64,000 nt of DNA from Treponema maltophilum ATCC 51939 (GTDB taxonomy: Bacteria > Spirochaetota > Spirochaetia > Treponematales > Treponemataceae), in contig NZ_KE332518.1 of assembly GCF_000413055.1 (NCBI RefSeq), positions 1,985,583-2,049,582 of the forward strand, read 5' to 3'. Positions 44,835 to 52,814 of the stretch are shown here, piece by piece; position 1 is the first letter of the stretch; every line of letters begins with the position of its first letter. The notes beneath the pieces are model-generated. The model worked only from the letters and a program-made list of their open reading frames with translations, was not told where the DNA came from and did no database searches. Made by a program: the position numbers and the translations under genes.

Positions 44835-45305
44835 ATGAATAAAATCCAGAGGCTGAGCCTTATATGTTCGGGAATTATCGTATTATTTTTGATTTTCGCG
44901 ACGGCGGCGGCCTTTGTTTCCGGTAAGGCAAAACCGGGCGTCCTGCTGCGGCGAAAAGATCCGGAGCCGGCTCGCTTGGAAAAGAGCCTGCAATCGGGGC
45001 AAGCCGTTTTTTCGCACATAGGCTCCGTACGCTGCGCCACCGCCGACGATCCTGCCGTACCGCTTGTCATAACGCCGTACTTTCTCTACGATGCGGCCGA
45101 CACGGCCTTTTACGAAGAATTGATTCAAAAAACCCGTAAAATCCGGTTTGCCGTCGCATCCTATATGGGACAGTACACAAAGGACGAATTGGTCGGCAAG
45201 GGCGAACAAAAAATAAAAAGCGATTTAACCGAACTCATAAACCGCGAGCTCGTCCTCGGTAAAATCAAAACGCTGTATTTTTCGGATTATATTTTTTTTG
45301 AATGA
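44835..45305 (+). CDS. FliL-like flagellar basal body-associated protein
   Basis: A 156-residue protein with one N-terminal membrane segment (LICSGIIVLFLIFATAAAF) and a C-terminal FliL-type domain (LIQKTRKIRFAVASYMGQY, DLTELINRELVLGKIKTLYFSDYIFF). FliL supports stator function at the flagellar motor. It is far from a fli operon here, so it may be a second or divergent FliL. A longer frame from 44748 is open, but the promoter position picks ATG 44835. Confidence 0.72.
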   Translation: MNKIQRLSLICSGIIVLFLIFATAAAFVSGKAKPGVLLRRKDPEPARLEKSLQSGQAVFSHIGSVRCATADDPAVPLVITPYFLYDAADTAFYEELIQKTRKIRFAVASYMGQYTKDELVGKGEQKIKSDLTELINRELVLGKIKTLYFSDYIFFE

Positions 45306-45368
45306 ACGCAACAATTTGCGGCTTGCCGTGTCTAATATCGGGAAGCATTGATTTTCAGGAGATGTTTT

Positions 45369-45707
45369 ATGACGGAAATAACTACCAGTCCCGCGGCGCA
45401 GGTTATCGTGTCGATAATTCCTTTAGTCGGAATCGTTATCGGCGGCGTCGTTATATTTTTTTATCTTTTATGGCGGAACACGCAAATAAAGCTGCTTATA
45501 AAATCCGGCGCATACGAGCCTGCCCGCTTTAATTTAAAAGCCTTCGCCCTGCTCACGGGAATTTTACTCATCGCCGTCGGACTTGTTTTAACGGTTTTGA
45601 TTTTGATTATCGACGGCGTTTCGTATCCGCTGCTCGGCGGGCTTATTCCGCTTGCAATCGGAATCGCCCTTATCGTTTTTTACCGGATATACAAAAACAT
45701 AAAGTAA
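45369..45707 (+). CDS. small membrane protein (DUF6249-like)
   Basis: A 112-residue protein with three hydrophobic segments (IVSIIPLVGIVIGGVVIFFYLLW; FALLTGILLIAVGLVLTVLILI; LGGLIPLAIGIALIVFY). The layout resembles small membrane proteins that often accompany ECF sigma genes in other phyla; function is unknown. AGGAG lies 8 nt before the ATG at 45369. The ECF sigma gene starts 10 nt after its stop. Confidence 0.75.
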   Translation: MTEITTSPAAQVIVSIIPLVGIVIGGVVIFFYLLWRNTQIKLLIKSGAYEPARFNLKAFALLTGILLIAVGLVLTVLILIIDGVSYPLLGGLIPLAIGIALIVFYRIYKNIK

Positions 45708-45717
45708 AGAGCATGCA

Positions 45718-46290
45718 TTGAAAACTGCGCAAAGCGTAAATGCCGAAGAAATGCTGCAGGACTTTATTTTGGTAAAAAAGGCTTGCAGCGGAAACACCGA
45801 AGCTTTTAAAACATTGGTAACGCTCTACGGAACAAAGGTCCGCAGCTTGGGAAAAAGTTTTTTCCGCAACGTGCACGATACGGAAGACTTTGTTCAGGAC
45901 GTTTTTATTAAAGCGTATACCAATTTGCATTCGTTCCGCTTCGAAGCGCGCTTTTCGACATGGCTTATGCGCATAGCGTACAATACCGCCGTCAATGCGG
46001 TGAACCGGCGCGAAGAGTATGCGCCCCTTTTTGAAAACACCGAAATTTCGGATACGGATTACGGGCCGGAAGAACGCTGTTTACGCGAAAGCGTCAGGCA
46101 AGCCGTGCGCAGCGCGGTAAAAGAACTACCCTACCGTTTTTCAATCTGTCTTGATTTGTACTTTTTTTACGGATTTCCGTACAACGAAATCAGTATTATT
46201 ACCGGATGGCCGGTAAATACCGTAAAATCCCATATATTTCGGGCAAAAAAATTGCTCAAACCCAAACTGGAAGCCGTTATCGGGCCGTAA
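45718..46290 (+). CDS. ECF-subfamily RNA polymerase sigma factor
   Basis: A 190-residue sigma-70 factor with only regions 2 and 4. Region 2 shows HDTEDFVQDVFIKAYTNL and FSTWLMRIAYNTAVN; region 4 shows FFYGFPYNEISIITGWPVNTVKSHIFRAKKLL. TTG 45718 is the apparent start, with AAAGAG upstream; Met at codon 12 is an alternative. It is flanked by a small membrane protein gene and a zinc-motif anti-sigma gene, the usual ECF cassette, responding to an unknown envelope signal. Confidence 0.9.
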   Translation: MKTAQSVNAEEMLQDFILVKKACSGNTEAFKTLVTLYGTKVRSLGKSFFRNVHDTEDFVQDVFIKAYTNLHSFRFEARFSTWLMRIAYNTAVNAVNRREEYAPLFENTEISDTDYGPEERCLRESVRQAVRSAVKELPYRFSICLDLYFFYGFPYNEISIITGWPVNTVKSHIFRAKKLLKPKLEAVIGP

Positions 46291-46303
46291 GGAGGACCGT
46301 TCA

Positions 46304-46759
46304 ATGAAAAATGCAAAATGCGATGCGTTTACGGAGCGTTTTTTGGCGCTCGACAAAAACGAGCGTATGGACGCCGCGATGAAAATTCACGCGCTTATGT
46401 GCCGGGATTGCCGCGATTTTATCCGGCTGTACGCAAAAGCCGAAAAACTGTGCGCCGAACCCTTGCAAGCCGTTTTGCCGCAAAACGATCCGACCCTCGC
46501 GCTTATTATAAAAAAGATTGCGCCTACGGCTTCGCAAAAAGAAGAAGAGGGTGTCGAACTTATTTCGCTTAAGCGTTGGATAATTTCCGGCTTTATACTC
46601 GTTTTTGCGGTATTTTTATTCGGCGTATTCAGCACGATAGACGGAAGCTCAAAGCTGCACATGCTGTTATTTTTGTGCTTTGCGCTTTTTATATCGTGCT
46701 ATTGCGCTTTTTTTATCGGAAGCAATTTGAACTTTTTTATAAAGCGCTTCGGGTTTTAA
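46304..46759 (+). CDS. anti-sigma factor with zinc-binding motif and two membrane segments
   Basis: A 151-residue protein. The N-terminal HALMCRDCRDF gives the HxxxCxxC motif of ZAS-type anti-sigma domains, followed by a cytoplasmic linker and two membrane segments (IISGFILVFAVFLFGVF; LLFLCFALFISCYCAFFIG). It should hold the adjacent ECF sigma factor at the membrane. GGAGG precedes the ATG; 13 nt separate it from the sigma gene. Confidence 0.85.
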   Translation: MKNAKCDAFTERFLALDKNERMDAAMKIHALMCRDCRDFIRLYAKAEKLCAEPLQAVLPQNDPTLALIIKKIAPTASQKEEEGVELISLKRWIISGFILVFAVFLFGVFSTIDGSSKLHMLLFLCFALFISCYCAFFIGSNLNFFIKRFGF

Positions 46760-46767
46760 CCTTCCGC

Positions 46768-47922
46768 TTAATTCCACAAGCTGACCGGGTTTACCGCCGA
46801 ACCGTATTTAAACACCGAAAAATGCAAGTGCGGGCCCGTGCTTAAACCGGTAGTTCCCACCCAGCCCAAAACGGTTCTTGTGTCTACGGACTGTCCTTTC
46901 CGCGCTTTTATACCGACCATGTGTCCGTACAAGGTCCGATAGCCTGAATGATGCGCTACGATAACATAATTTCCGTATACGGAATGAAAGCCTGCCGCGG
47001 TAACGGTGCCGGCCAAGGCCGCATAAACGGGAGTCCACGCGGGGCTTGCCATATCGACGCCGTTATGGAAGGTTCGTTTGCCGGTAAAGGGACTGCGCCG
47101 CCAGCCGAAGTTGGAACTGACATAATAACGCGCGCGGAGCGGCCGTCTGAACAAATCGCCGTTTATCTCCTGTCTGGTTACCCAATCCATAAACGCATCG
47201 GGTACAAAGAGCGACGTTCCCGCAGCCAGCGATCCCTGTTCATGCAAGTGGTTGACGGCCGCCGTTTTTTGCGCCGACACTTGATATTTTTCGGCAACGC
47301 TTGCGGCCGTTTCTCCGTCTTTTTTCGTGGTATACAAAATGCCCGGCATTGACGGAACTTTTATATAGTCGCCGATTTGAATGCGCCTCGTTTGGCGGAT
47401 ATTGTTTATGCTTATGAGCGTATCCTGCGTAAGACCGAAACGTTCGGCAATAACGCCGATCATGTCGCCCTTGCGTATGCGGTACGAAGTATAGGTCAAT
47501 TCCGGATATACGCCGGCGTTTTGCACGGCTTGCGCCCATACGGCAGGCTCGGGCAAAAAGGACTGCAAATCGCGCGTACTGCCGTACATGCCGGCGCTCA
47601 TATCGTAGCCGCCCTGCCCCGCAAACGCTTCCGATATGGGAGAGTCGGCGGCCGGAACAACGGCCCCTTGGCTTTGCAGTCCGCTGCGGTCCGACAAAAA
47701 GAATTCGGTACCCAAAAGCGTTTCGCCTTCGGCAGACTCGGAAAGCTCGCTGCCGCCGTTCGCAGTATCCCGTGCGGATTTATCCGCAGCGTTTTGTGCC
47801 GAAAGCTTATTGTACGCAAAAAGCGAAAACGCCGCAAATAAAAAAAAGACAAAAAAGCCCGCAAATACAAAAGCGAGCGAGCGTAAAGAAACGCCGCTAA
47901 AAATCTTAAACTTTTTTAACAT
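46768..47922 (-). CDS. LysM and M23 peptidase domain protein (peptidoglycan endopeptidase-like)
   Basis: A 384-residue envelope protein. A membrane segment at about residues 15-38 anchors it. A LysM motif (YRIRKGDMIGVIAERFGLTQDTLISIN) occupies about 145-190, and a second LysM-like module follows at about 195-240. The M23 domain (about 260-384) has zinc ligands in FHNGVDMA and GPHLHFSVF plus SNFGWRRSPFTG, so it should be an active endopeptidase, or an activator of one, acting on peptidoglycan. It is adjacent to rlmE with no gap. Confidence 0.93.
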   Translation of the reverse strand: MLKKFKIFSGVSLRSLAFVFAGFFVFFLFAAFSLFAYNKLSAQNAADKSARDTANGGSELSESAEGETLLGTEFFLSDRSGLQSQGAVVPAADSPISEAFAGQGGYDMSAGMYGSTRDLQSFLPEPAVWAQAVQNAGVYPELTYTSYRIRKGDMIGVIAERFGLTQDTLISINNIRQTRRIQIGDYIKVPSMPGILYTTKKDGETAASVAEKYQVSAQKTAAVNHLHEQGSLAAGTSLFVPDAFMDWVTRQEINGDLFRRPLRARYYVSSNFGWRRSPFTGKRTFHNGVDMASPAWTPVYAALAGTVTAAGFHSVYGNYVIVAHHSGYRTLYGHMVGIKARKGQSVDTRTVLGWVGTTGLSTGPHLHFSVFKYGSAVNPVSLWN

Positions 47923-48525
47923 TCACTCCGCCTTTTTATTCAATCCTAGCAAGTATATTTCAAAAGACTCGGAACGGCAAGCCGTCGGCTTAAAACTCCG
48001 GGCCGATGCAAACACCGTCCGCATTTTTTCGAGCAAAGCCTGCTGATCGCCTCCCTGAAATATTTTTACGGCAAAATTGCCGCCCTCTTTCAGCACCGTC
48101 CGCGCATACTCAAAAGCAAGTTCGGCCAAAGCCGCAGAGCGCGACGTATCTATCAAACGGTTGCCCGTTGTCGGAGGCGCCGCGTCGCACACGAGCGCAT
48201 CGTACGGCCCTTCGCCTTTTACGCGGGCAAATACGTCATCGGCGTATAAATCGCCCTGAAAAAACATTAAATTCGCCCCGGCGATATTTTTTGCCAAAGG
48301 CTTTAAATCGACCGACACGAGTTTTCCCGACCCGCCGAGGGCGCGCAAAATAAACAATGTCCAGCTTCCGGGCGCCGATCCCAAATCAAGCACGCACGAG
48401 CTTTTCGAAAACAACGAAAACTTTTCGTTTATTTCCTTCAGTTTGTATACCGAACGCGCAGGGTATCCTTCGGAAAAAGCCTTTTTCGACCAAAAGTCCG
48501 GCTTTTCATACGAGTTTACGCCCAT
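47923..48525 (-). CDS. rlmE: 23S rRNA (uridine-2'-O-)-methyltransferase
   Basis: About 200 residues, RlmE/FtsJ family, methylating the A-loop of 23S rRNA. SEGYPARSVYKLKEI, the SAM loop DLGSAPGSWT, CDAAPPTTG, and the catalytic lysine in FAVKIFQGGD are present, consistent with the K-D-K-E tetrad. The start may be 48531 (two residues longer); the second ATG at 48525 has GGA at better spacing. It diverges from the prenyl synthase gene, and the M23 gene follows at once. Confidence 0.93.
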   Translation of the reverse strand: MGVNSYEKPDFWSKKAFSEGYPARSVYKLKEINEKFSLFSKSSCVLDLGSAPGSWTLFILRALGGSGKLVSVDLKPLAKNIAGANLMFFQGDLYADDVFARVKGEGPYDALVCDAAPPTTGNRLIDTSRSAALAELAFEYARTVLKEGGNFAVKIFQGGDQQALLEKMRTVFASARSFKPTACRSESFEIYLLGLNKKAE

Positions 48526-48588
48526 ATGCATTCCGCGCCGTTTTCTTTGCTATTTTCTTTATCGGAAAAATTCTGTACAATCAATACC

Positions 48589-49644
48589 ATGAATTCCGAT
48601 TTTACATCAAGTCTCGAAAAAATTGAAGATGTTTTGCAAAAAAATTTGCCGCCGAGCCCCTACACTGCTTCGTGGAAAGCTTCGTCGTTCGGAACGACGG
48701 ATAAGGCGGTATGCGCACGGCATATCGAAGTCCTTGCCGAACCGTGCAGAACCTTAATCGAATCGGGCGGGAAGCGCTGGCGGCCGCTGTTTATGATTTT
48801 GTGCGCCGAAGCCGCCTGTAATCGCCGGCGGCATACGGCCGCTTTTATAAAGCGTGCCTACACGCTTGTTCCTCTGGTTGAATTCGTCCATACGGCAAGC
48901 CTCATTCACGACGACATCGAAGACAATGCCGACACCCGCCGCGGAAAACCCGCCGCGCATATAAGCTGGGGAACGGACACCGCTTTAAATGCCGGCTCGT
49001 GGCTGTATTTTCAAGCGGCATCGTGCCTTGAAGCGGCATCGCTTTCCGATTCGTTAAAATTAAAACTGTACGATACGCTTATGAGGGAATTGCGCAGGCT
49101 TCACTTGGGACAAGCTATGGACATTGCCTGGCACAAAGACAACGCCGCCCTTCCTTCGGTAAACGAATACCTTGCAATGACCTCGCTTAAAACCGGAACG
49201 CTCGCCTCGCTTGCCGCACGCTGCGGCGTTTTGGCCGGAGGCGGAAGCGAAAAAAAAGCTGTGCAAACGGCCGCCTGTGCGGTCAATATAGGAGTCGGTT
49301 TTCAAATACGCGACGATGTCCTCAATCTTACAAAAGGAAACGTCGGTAAAAAGCGCGGCGACGATATCGTGGAAGGCAAAAAAAGCTTGCCGGTTTTGTA
49401 CCATCTTGCAGATCATCCCGAAGATTTTAAAACCCTCGCCGCCTATTTTAAACAGGCTGCCGAAGAAGGTATCGATTCTCCGGCCGTGGAAAAAGCCGTT
49501 TCGCTTTTGCTGAACGGGAACGCGGTACAAAAAGCCGAAAAGCAAAGCAAAGACTTTATCGAACAATCGTGCGACCGCATAGAAAAACTGTATGCAAAAA
49601 ACGCACCGTCGCTTTTAATCACCGAACTTTTTTCACATTTATAA
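48589..49644 (+). CDS. polyprenyl (farnesyl/geranylgeranyl-type) diphosphate synthase
   Basis: A 351-residue trans-prenyltransferase. The first aspartate motif is in HDDIEDNADTRRGK. The second is FQIRDDVLNLTKG, with Asn in place of the usual last Asp (DDxxN), also known in some geranylgeranyl synthases. KRWRPLF and KKSLPVLY complete the site. It supplies C15-C20 or longer prenyl chains; product length is not predictable. The frame opens at 48526, but a TACAAT box lies 7 nt before ATG 48589 and no Shine-Dalgarno exists, so a leaderless start there is preferred. Confidence 0.9.
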   Translation: MNSDFTSSLEKIEDVLQKNLPPSPYTASWKASSFGTTDKAVCARHIEVLAEPCRTLIESGGKRWRPLFMILCAEAACNRRRHTAAFIKRAYTLVPLVEFVHTASLIHDDIEDNADTRRGKPAAHISWGTDTALNAGSWLYFQAASCLEAASLSDSLKLKLYDTLMRELRRLHLGQAMDIAWHKDNAALPSVNEYLAMTSLKTGTLASLAARCGVLAGGGSEKKAVQTAACAVNIGVGFQIRDDVLNLTKGNVGKKRGDDIVEGKKSLPVLYHLADHPEDFKTLAAYFKQAAEEGIDSPAVEKAVSLLLNGNAVQKAEKQSKDFIEQSCDRIEKLYAKNAPSLLITELFSHL

Positions 49645-49713
49645 GAAAGCTCCTATGTACTTGCGCCTTTTTCCGTAATAGCGTACAATCGGCATATAAA
49701 AAACGGAGGCATT

Positions 49714-50253
49714 ATGACGGAAAGTCCGGAAACATTGAATACTCACGCTATCGAACTTGCTTCCAAAGGAAACTTCGCCGAAGCGATTGCCTGCTTTAAA
49801 AGGGCCATAAGCATGGAAAACTCGAATTATCTTCTATGGTATAATTTGGGCGTAACCTACCGCGATTCGGGCAATTTGCAGGCGGCAAAACAAGTACTGC
49901 TTACCGCCTACAAACTCGACAATACCGACGAAGAATTGCTCGACAGCCTTACCCTCGTATGCTTCGCTCTTGACGAAACGGACGATGCTTTTGAATATTG
50001 CTCGGAAAATATTGAAATAAATCCCGAAAATCCCCACGCATGGAATAATTTGGGCGTGCTGTATTTTGCCCGCGGCGAATATCGAAAGGCGGAAACCGCG
50101 TTTGAACAGGCGGTCAGTTTGTACCCGCACTATTACGATGCGCTGTACAACCTGCGCGACACCTATGCCGAATTGGGCAACACGGTCGGCCAAGCCGAAT
50201 GCGCGCGCCTTATGGCGCAATTACGCAACAAAGGAAACTATCCCAATGCGTGA
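49714..50253 (+). CDS. tetratricopeptide repeat protein
   Basis: A 179-residue protein composed of about four TPR units (ALASKGNFAEAIACFKRAI-like; WYNLGVTYRDSGNLQAAKQ; WNNLGVLYFARGEYRKAE). No signal peptide, so a cytoplasmic scaffold. GGAGG precedes the ATG. Its stop overlaps the rseC-like start by 8 nt, which suggests the two are made together. Confidence 0.87.
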   Translation: MTESPETLNTHAIELASKGNFAEAIACFKRAISMENSNYLLWYNLGVTYRDSGNLQAAKQVLLTAYKLDNTDEELLDSLTLVCFALDETDDAFEYCSENIEINPENPHAWNNLGVLYFARGEYRKAETAFEQAVSLYPHYYDALYNLRDTYAELGNTVGQAECARLMAQLRNKGNYPNA

Positions 50254-50668
50254 CAGTGCAAAGATTTTATCGATCGGCAAAAACGGCAGTGTCACCGTTT
50301 TACCCGTCATAAAAGACGCATGCATAAGCTGCAACAGAACGAGCTGCGCAAAAGCCGGAAGCCCCTTTACCGTGATGAATCCCCGCTCGCTGAATGTAAA
50401 GCCGGGAATGACCGTGCGCATCGCCGCAAAAAAAAGTTCGCAGGCGGTTCAGGCATTGACAGCGCTTTTGCTTCCCGTTGCGTGCGCGGTCGGCGGCTGG
50501 TTTGCGGCAAACGCCCTCGCAGCGGCAATGAACATATCTTCGGGAGAATGGCTTCAAGCGATCGGGGTATTGCTGGGAATCTTCGTTCCTTCGGGAATTA
50601 TCTTTTTAATAAGCCGCCGCGTAAAAAACGCGCACGGCGAAATTACCGAAATTGTAGCCGACGAATAA
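50246..50668 (+). CDS. SoxR-reducing/RseC family membrane protein
   Basis: A 140-residue protein of the RseC/MucC family. Its cysteine-rich N-terminal domain (DACISCNRTSCAKAG) is followed by two membrane segments (LTALLLPVACAVGGWFAANAL; AIGVLLGIFVPSGIIFLI) and a basic tail. In other bacteria relatives tune sigma-E activity or reduce SoxR, and some pair with Rnf complexes. The ATG at 50246 overlaps the TPR stop. Confidence 0.86.
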   Translation: MRDSAKILSIGKNGSVTVLPVIKDACISCNRTSCAKAGSPFTVMNPRSLNVKPGMTVRIAAKKSSQAVQALTALLLPVACAVGGWFAANALAAAMNISSGEWLQAIGVLLGIFVPSGIIFLISRRVKNAHGEITEIVADE

Positions 50669-50709
50669 GCGGGGACTTTAAGTCTTTATCTTGTGCTTAC
50701 GGATTATGC

Positions 50710-51891
50710 TTACGGAGCGTATTTTAAAGCCAACTCGTTGACTTCCGCGGCCATCTTACTTAACGGAACCTGTTTTTGAACGGCACCCAATTCAAAGGCG
50801 GCGCGCGGCATACCGTATACGACGCAGGATTCCGCATCCTGACCGAGCGTACGCGAACCGGCGCGGCGCAGTTCGGCAAGTTCGACCGCTCCGTCCTTTC
50901 CCATTCCGGTCATAATAATACCCAACGCATTCGCCTGATACTCTTTTACAATCGATTCAAAAAGTACGTCAACCGAAGGACGGTGCCCGTTGCGCTGCGG
51001 ATCCTGATTCGTATGGATAACCGACGCAAGGCGGCGTTTTTCAACCGTAATATGATAGCCGCCCGGTGCAATAAGAATGCGACCTTCTTTAAGCACATCG
51101 CCTTCGGCCGCCTCTTTTACTTCCAAGGGGCAAATATTGTTCAAACTGGCGGCAAACTCCGCCGTAAAGCCGGCCGGCATATGCTGGACGACTACTATAG
51201 GCTGGCGGATATCCGGCGATAAGCCGGCAAACACTTCGCGCAAAGCGTTCGGACCGCCGGTGGAAATACCGAATGCGATAATTTCAATCGGACCGCTTTC
51301 GCGCACCGCCTGAATGGGAGCGGCCGGAGCGGGCGCTTTGGGTAAATAAAATTCGGGCTTTTTTAAAGCGGTACTTGCCGCTTGAGCTAAACCGGAACCC
51401 GCAGGCGCTCCGACGGGAGAACCCGCACGCCGTTCTTCGGCGGTGCCCGTAAAAAAGAACGGAATCTTTTTGCCCTTTTTGCGCGCGTAAGAGCCGCCGT
51501 AGCTGCGCACCATTTCGACAAGGCGCTCGGCAACCTTCGGCAATTCTTCGGACCCGACGTTCGACGGCTTCAGCAAAAAGTCGCTCGCACCCAATTCAAG
51601 GCATTCAATCGTAACGGCCGCCCCGCGGTGCGCAATGCTGGAAAGAATAATTACGGGAATATCGATTCCCGCCTTTTTGCGCTCGCGCATAAATTCAAGA
51701 CCGGTCATCACCGGCATTTCAAGATCCAACACAATAATGTCGGGATTGGAGGCGGGAATTTTTTCCAAAGCCATTTGTCCGTTCATCGCTTTTGCGCAAA
51801 CGGTTACGCCGGAAGCCGATTCGAGCATTCTCGACACAAGGTTCCGCATAAGCGCGGAATCGTCTACAATTAAAACGTCAATATTATCCAT
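50710..51891 (-). CDS. cheB: chemotaxis protein-glutamate methylesterase CheB
   Basis: A 393-residue CheB. The receiver domain (VDDSALMRNL, phosphoacceptor Asp56 in VLDLEMP) is joined by an Ala/Pro-rich linker of about 50 residues to the methylesterase domain with Ser210 (FGISTGGPN), the histidine in VVQHMPAGF and the aspartate in MTGMGKDGA. It removes methyl groups from chemoreceptors for adaptation. It follows cheR by 19 nt and converges on rseC. Confidence 0.96.
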   Translation of the reverse strand: MDNIDVLIVDDSALMRNLVSRMLESASGVTVCAKAMNGQMALEKIPASNPDIIVLDLEMPVMTGLEFMRERKKAGIDIPVIILSSIAHRGAAVTIECLELGASDFLLKPSNVGSEELPKVAERLVEMVRSYGGSYARKKGKKIPFFFTGTAEERRAGSPVGAPAGSGLAQAASTALKKPEFYLPKAPAPAAPIQAVRESGPIEIIAFGISTGGPNALREVFAGLSPDIRQPIVVVQHMPAGFTAEFAASLNNICPLEVKEAAEGDVLKEGRILIAPGGYHITVEKRRLASVIHTNQDPQRNGHRPSVDVLFESIVKEYQANALGIIMTGMGKDGAVELAELRRAGSRTLGQDAESCVVYGMPRAAFELGAVQKQVPLSKMAAEVNELALKYAP

Positions 51892-51910
51892 AAAAATTTA
51901 CCTGCAGTAT

Positions 51911-52726
51911 TTAAGTATTTTTTTGGTACAAACATGCCCAATCGGTTTTTAGAAATTCGAATTTCGTATCCATACCGAATAAAGATTCCGAGTGCCCGAT
52001 AAACAAAAAGGATTTGGGCGCCATGGAATCCCAAAAGCGGTTGATAACCGTCAGCTGAGCCGCTTCATCAAAATAGATAAGCACGTTTCTGCAAAAAATG
52101 ACATCGAGGTTGCGCTGTCCGGAATCGTGTTTGAGGTTATGATAGTCGAATTTTATTTTCGATTTTAATTCGTCTTTTACCTGATAGCCGCCATCGGTTT
52201 TCGTAAAAAAGCGCTGCAAATAATCGGGCGGAATGCCGACAATGCGGCTTTCGGGGTAAAACCCCTGCTTACCGACCATCAGCGATTTTAAAGAAATATC
52301 CGAAGCCATGATTTCAAAATCCATTGTCGGCGGCAAAACGGTTTTTAAAACCATTGCAATCGTGTACGGTTCTTCACCCGTCGAACAGCCGGCGCTCCAT
52401 ATTTTTACCGTTTTTTGGCCGGCATTCTTTTTCAATTCGACGATTTTCGGAATAACATAATGACTTAAAGCATCAAAATGCGGCTGATTTCTGAAAAAGC
52501 GCGTGAGGTTTGTCGTTACGGAATCCAAAAACATCTTCATCTCTTCCCTGTCGGAAAGAATAAGCTTGTAGTAATCTTCGACATTACTCAGCGATTTTTC
52601 GCGCAAGCGCTCTTTTAAACGACTGTCCAAGATAGTCCGATTCGATTCGGAAAACGTTATACCGCTTTCGTCGTAGATAGTTTTGCGGAACATATCGAAC
52701 TGGGCATCAGTCAATAAATCAACCAT
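51911..52726 (-). CDS. cheR: chemotaxis protein methyltransferase CheR
   Basis: A 271-residue receptor methyltransferase with the N-terminal CheR helix bundle and the C-terminal SAM domain (IWSAGCSTGEEPYTIAM, DVIFCRNVLIYFD, LFIGHSESL). It adds methyl groups to receptor glutamates. A promoter ends 8 nt before the ATG, which leaves a leader of about two nucleotides. It is the first gene of a cheR-cheB operon, divergent from pyrG. Confidence 0.96.
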   Translation of the reverse strand: MVDLLTDAQFDMFRKTIYDESGITFSESNRTILDSRLKERLREKSLSNVEDYYKLILSDREEMKMFLDSVTTNLTRFFRNQPHFDALSHYVIPKIVELKKNAGQKTVKIWSAGCSTGEEPYTIAMVLKTVLPPTMDFEIMASDISLKSLMVGKQGFYPESRIVGIPPDYLQRFFTKTDGGYQVKDELKSKIKFDYHNLKHDSGQRNLDVIFCRNVLIYFDEAAQLTVINRFWDSMAPKSFLFIGHSESLFGMDTKFEFLKTDWACLYQKNT

Positions 52727-52734
52727 ATTCGAAC

Positions 52735-52763
52735 ATTATAAATGATAAGTAAAAAAAAGTAAA
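52735..52763 (-). promoter_or_regulatory. promoter of cheR-cheB, near-leaderless
   Basis: On the minus strand TTTACT (52758-52763) and TATAAT (52735-52740) are 17 nt apart. Transcription should begin near 52728, two bases before the cheR ATG at 52726. Confidence 0.68.
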
Positions 52764-52779
52764 TGCCATTTGAGAACGG

Positions 52780-52808
52780 TTGACAAAAAGCCCCGGAGAT
52801 GTGAAAAT
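52780..52808 (+). promoter_or_regulatory. promoter of pyrG placed for leaderless transcription
   Basis: TTGACA (52780-52785) and the weak -10 GAAAAT (52803-52808) are 17 nt apart. The -10 ends 6 nt before ATG 52815. GGAG at 52795-52798 is too far upstream to serve as the ribosome-binding site. Confidence 0.58.
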
Positions 52809-52814
52809 TACGGA

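Noticed and set aside
48526-48588. Longer N terminus for the prenyl synthase
   Set aside because: The extra 21 residues overlap the rlmE start, resemble no family N terminus, and a -10 box lies inside them.
49289-49335. Loss of function in the prenyl synthase because the second aspartate motif ends in Asn
   Set aside because: DDxxN is also found in active geranylgeranyl-type enzymes, so it is noted in the gene entry only.
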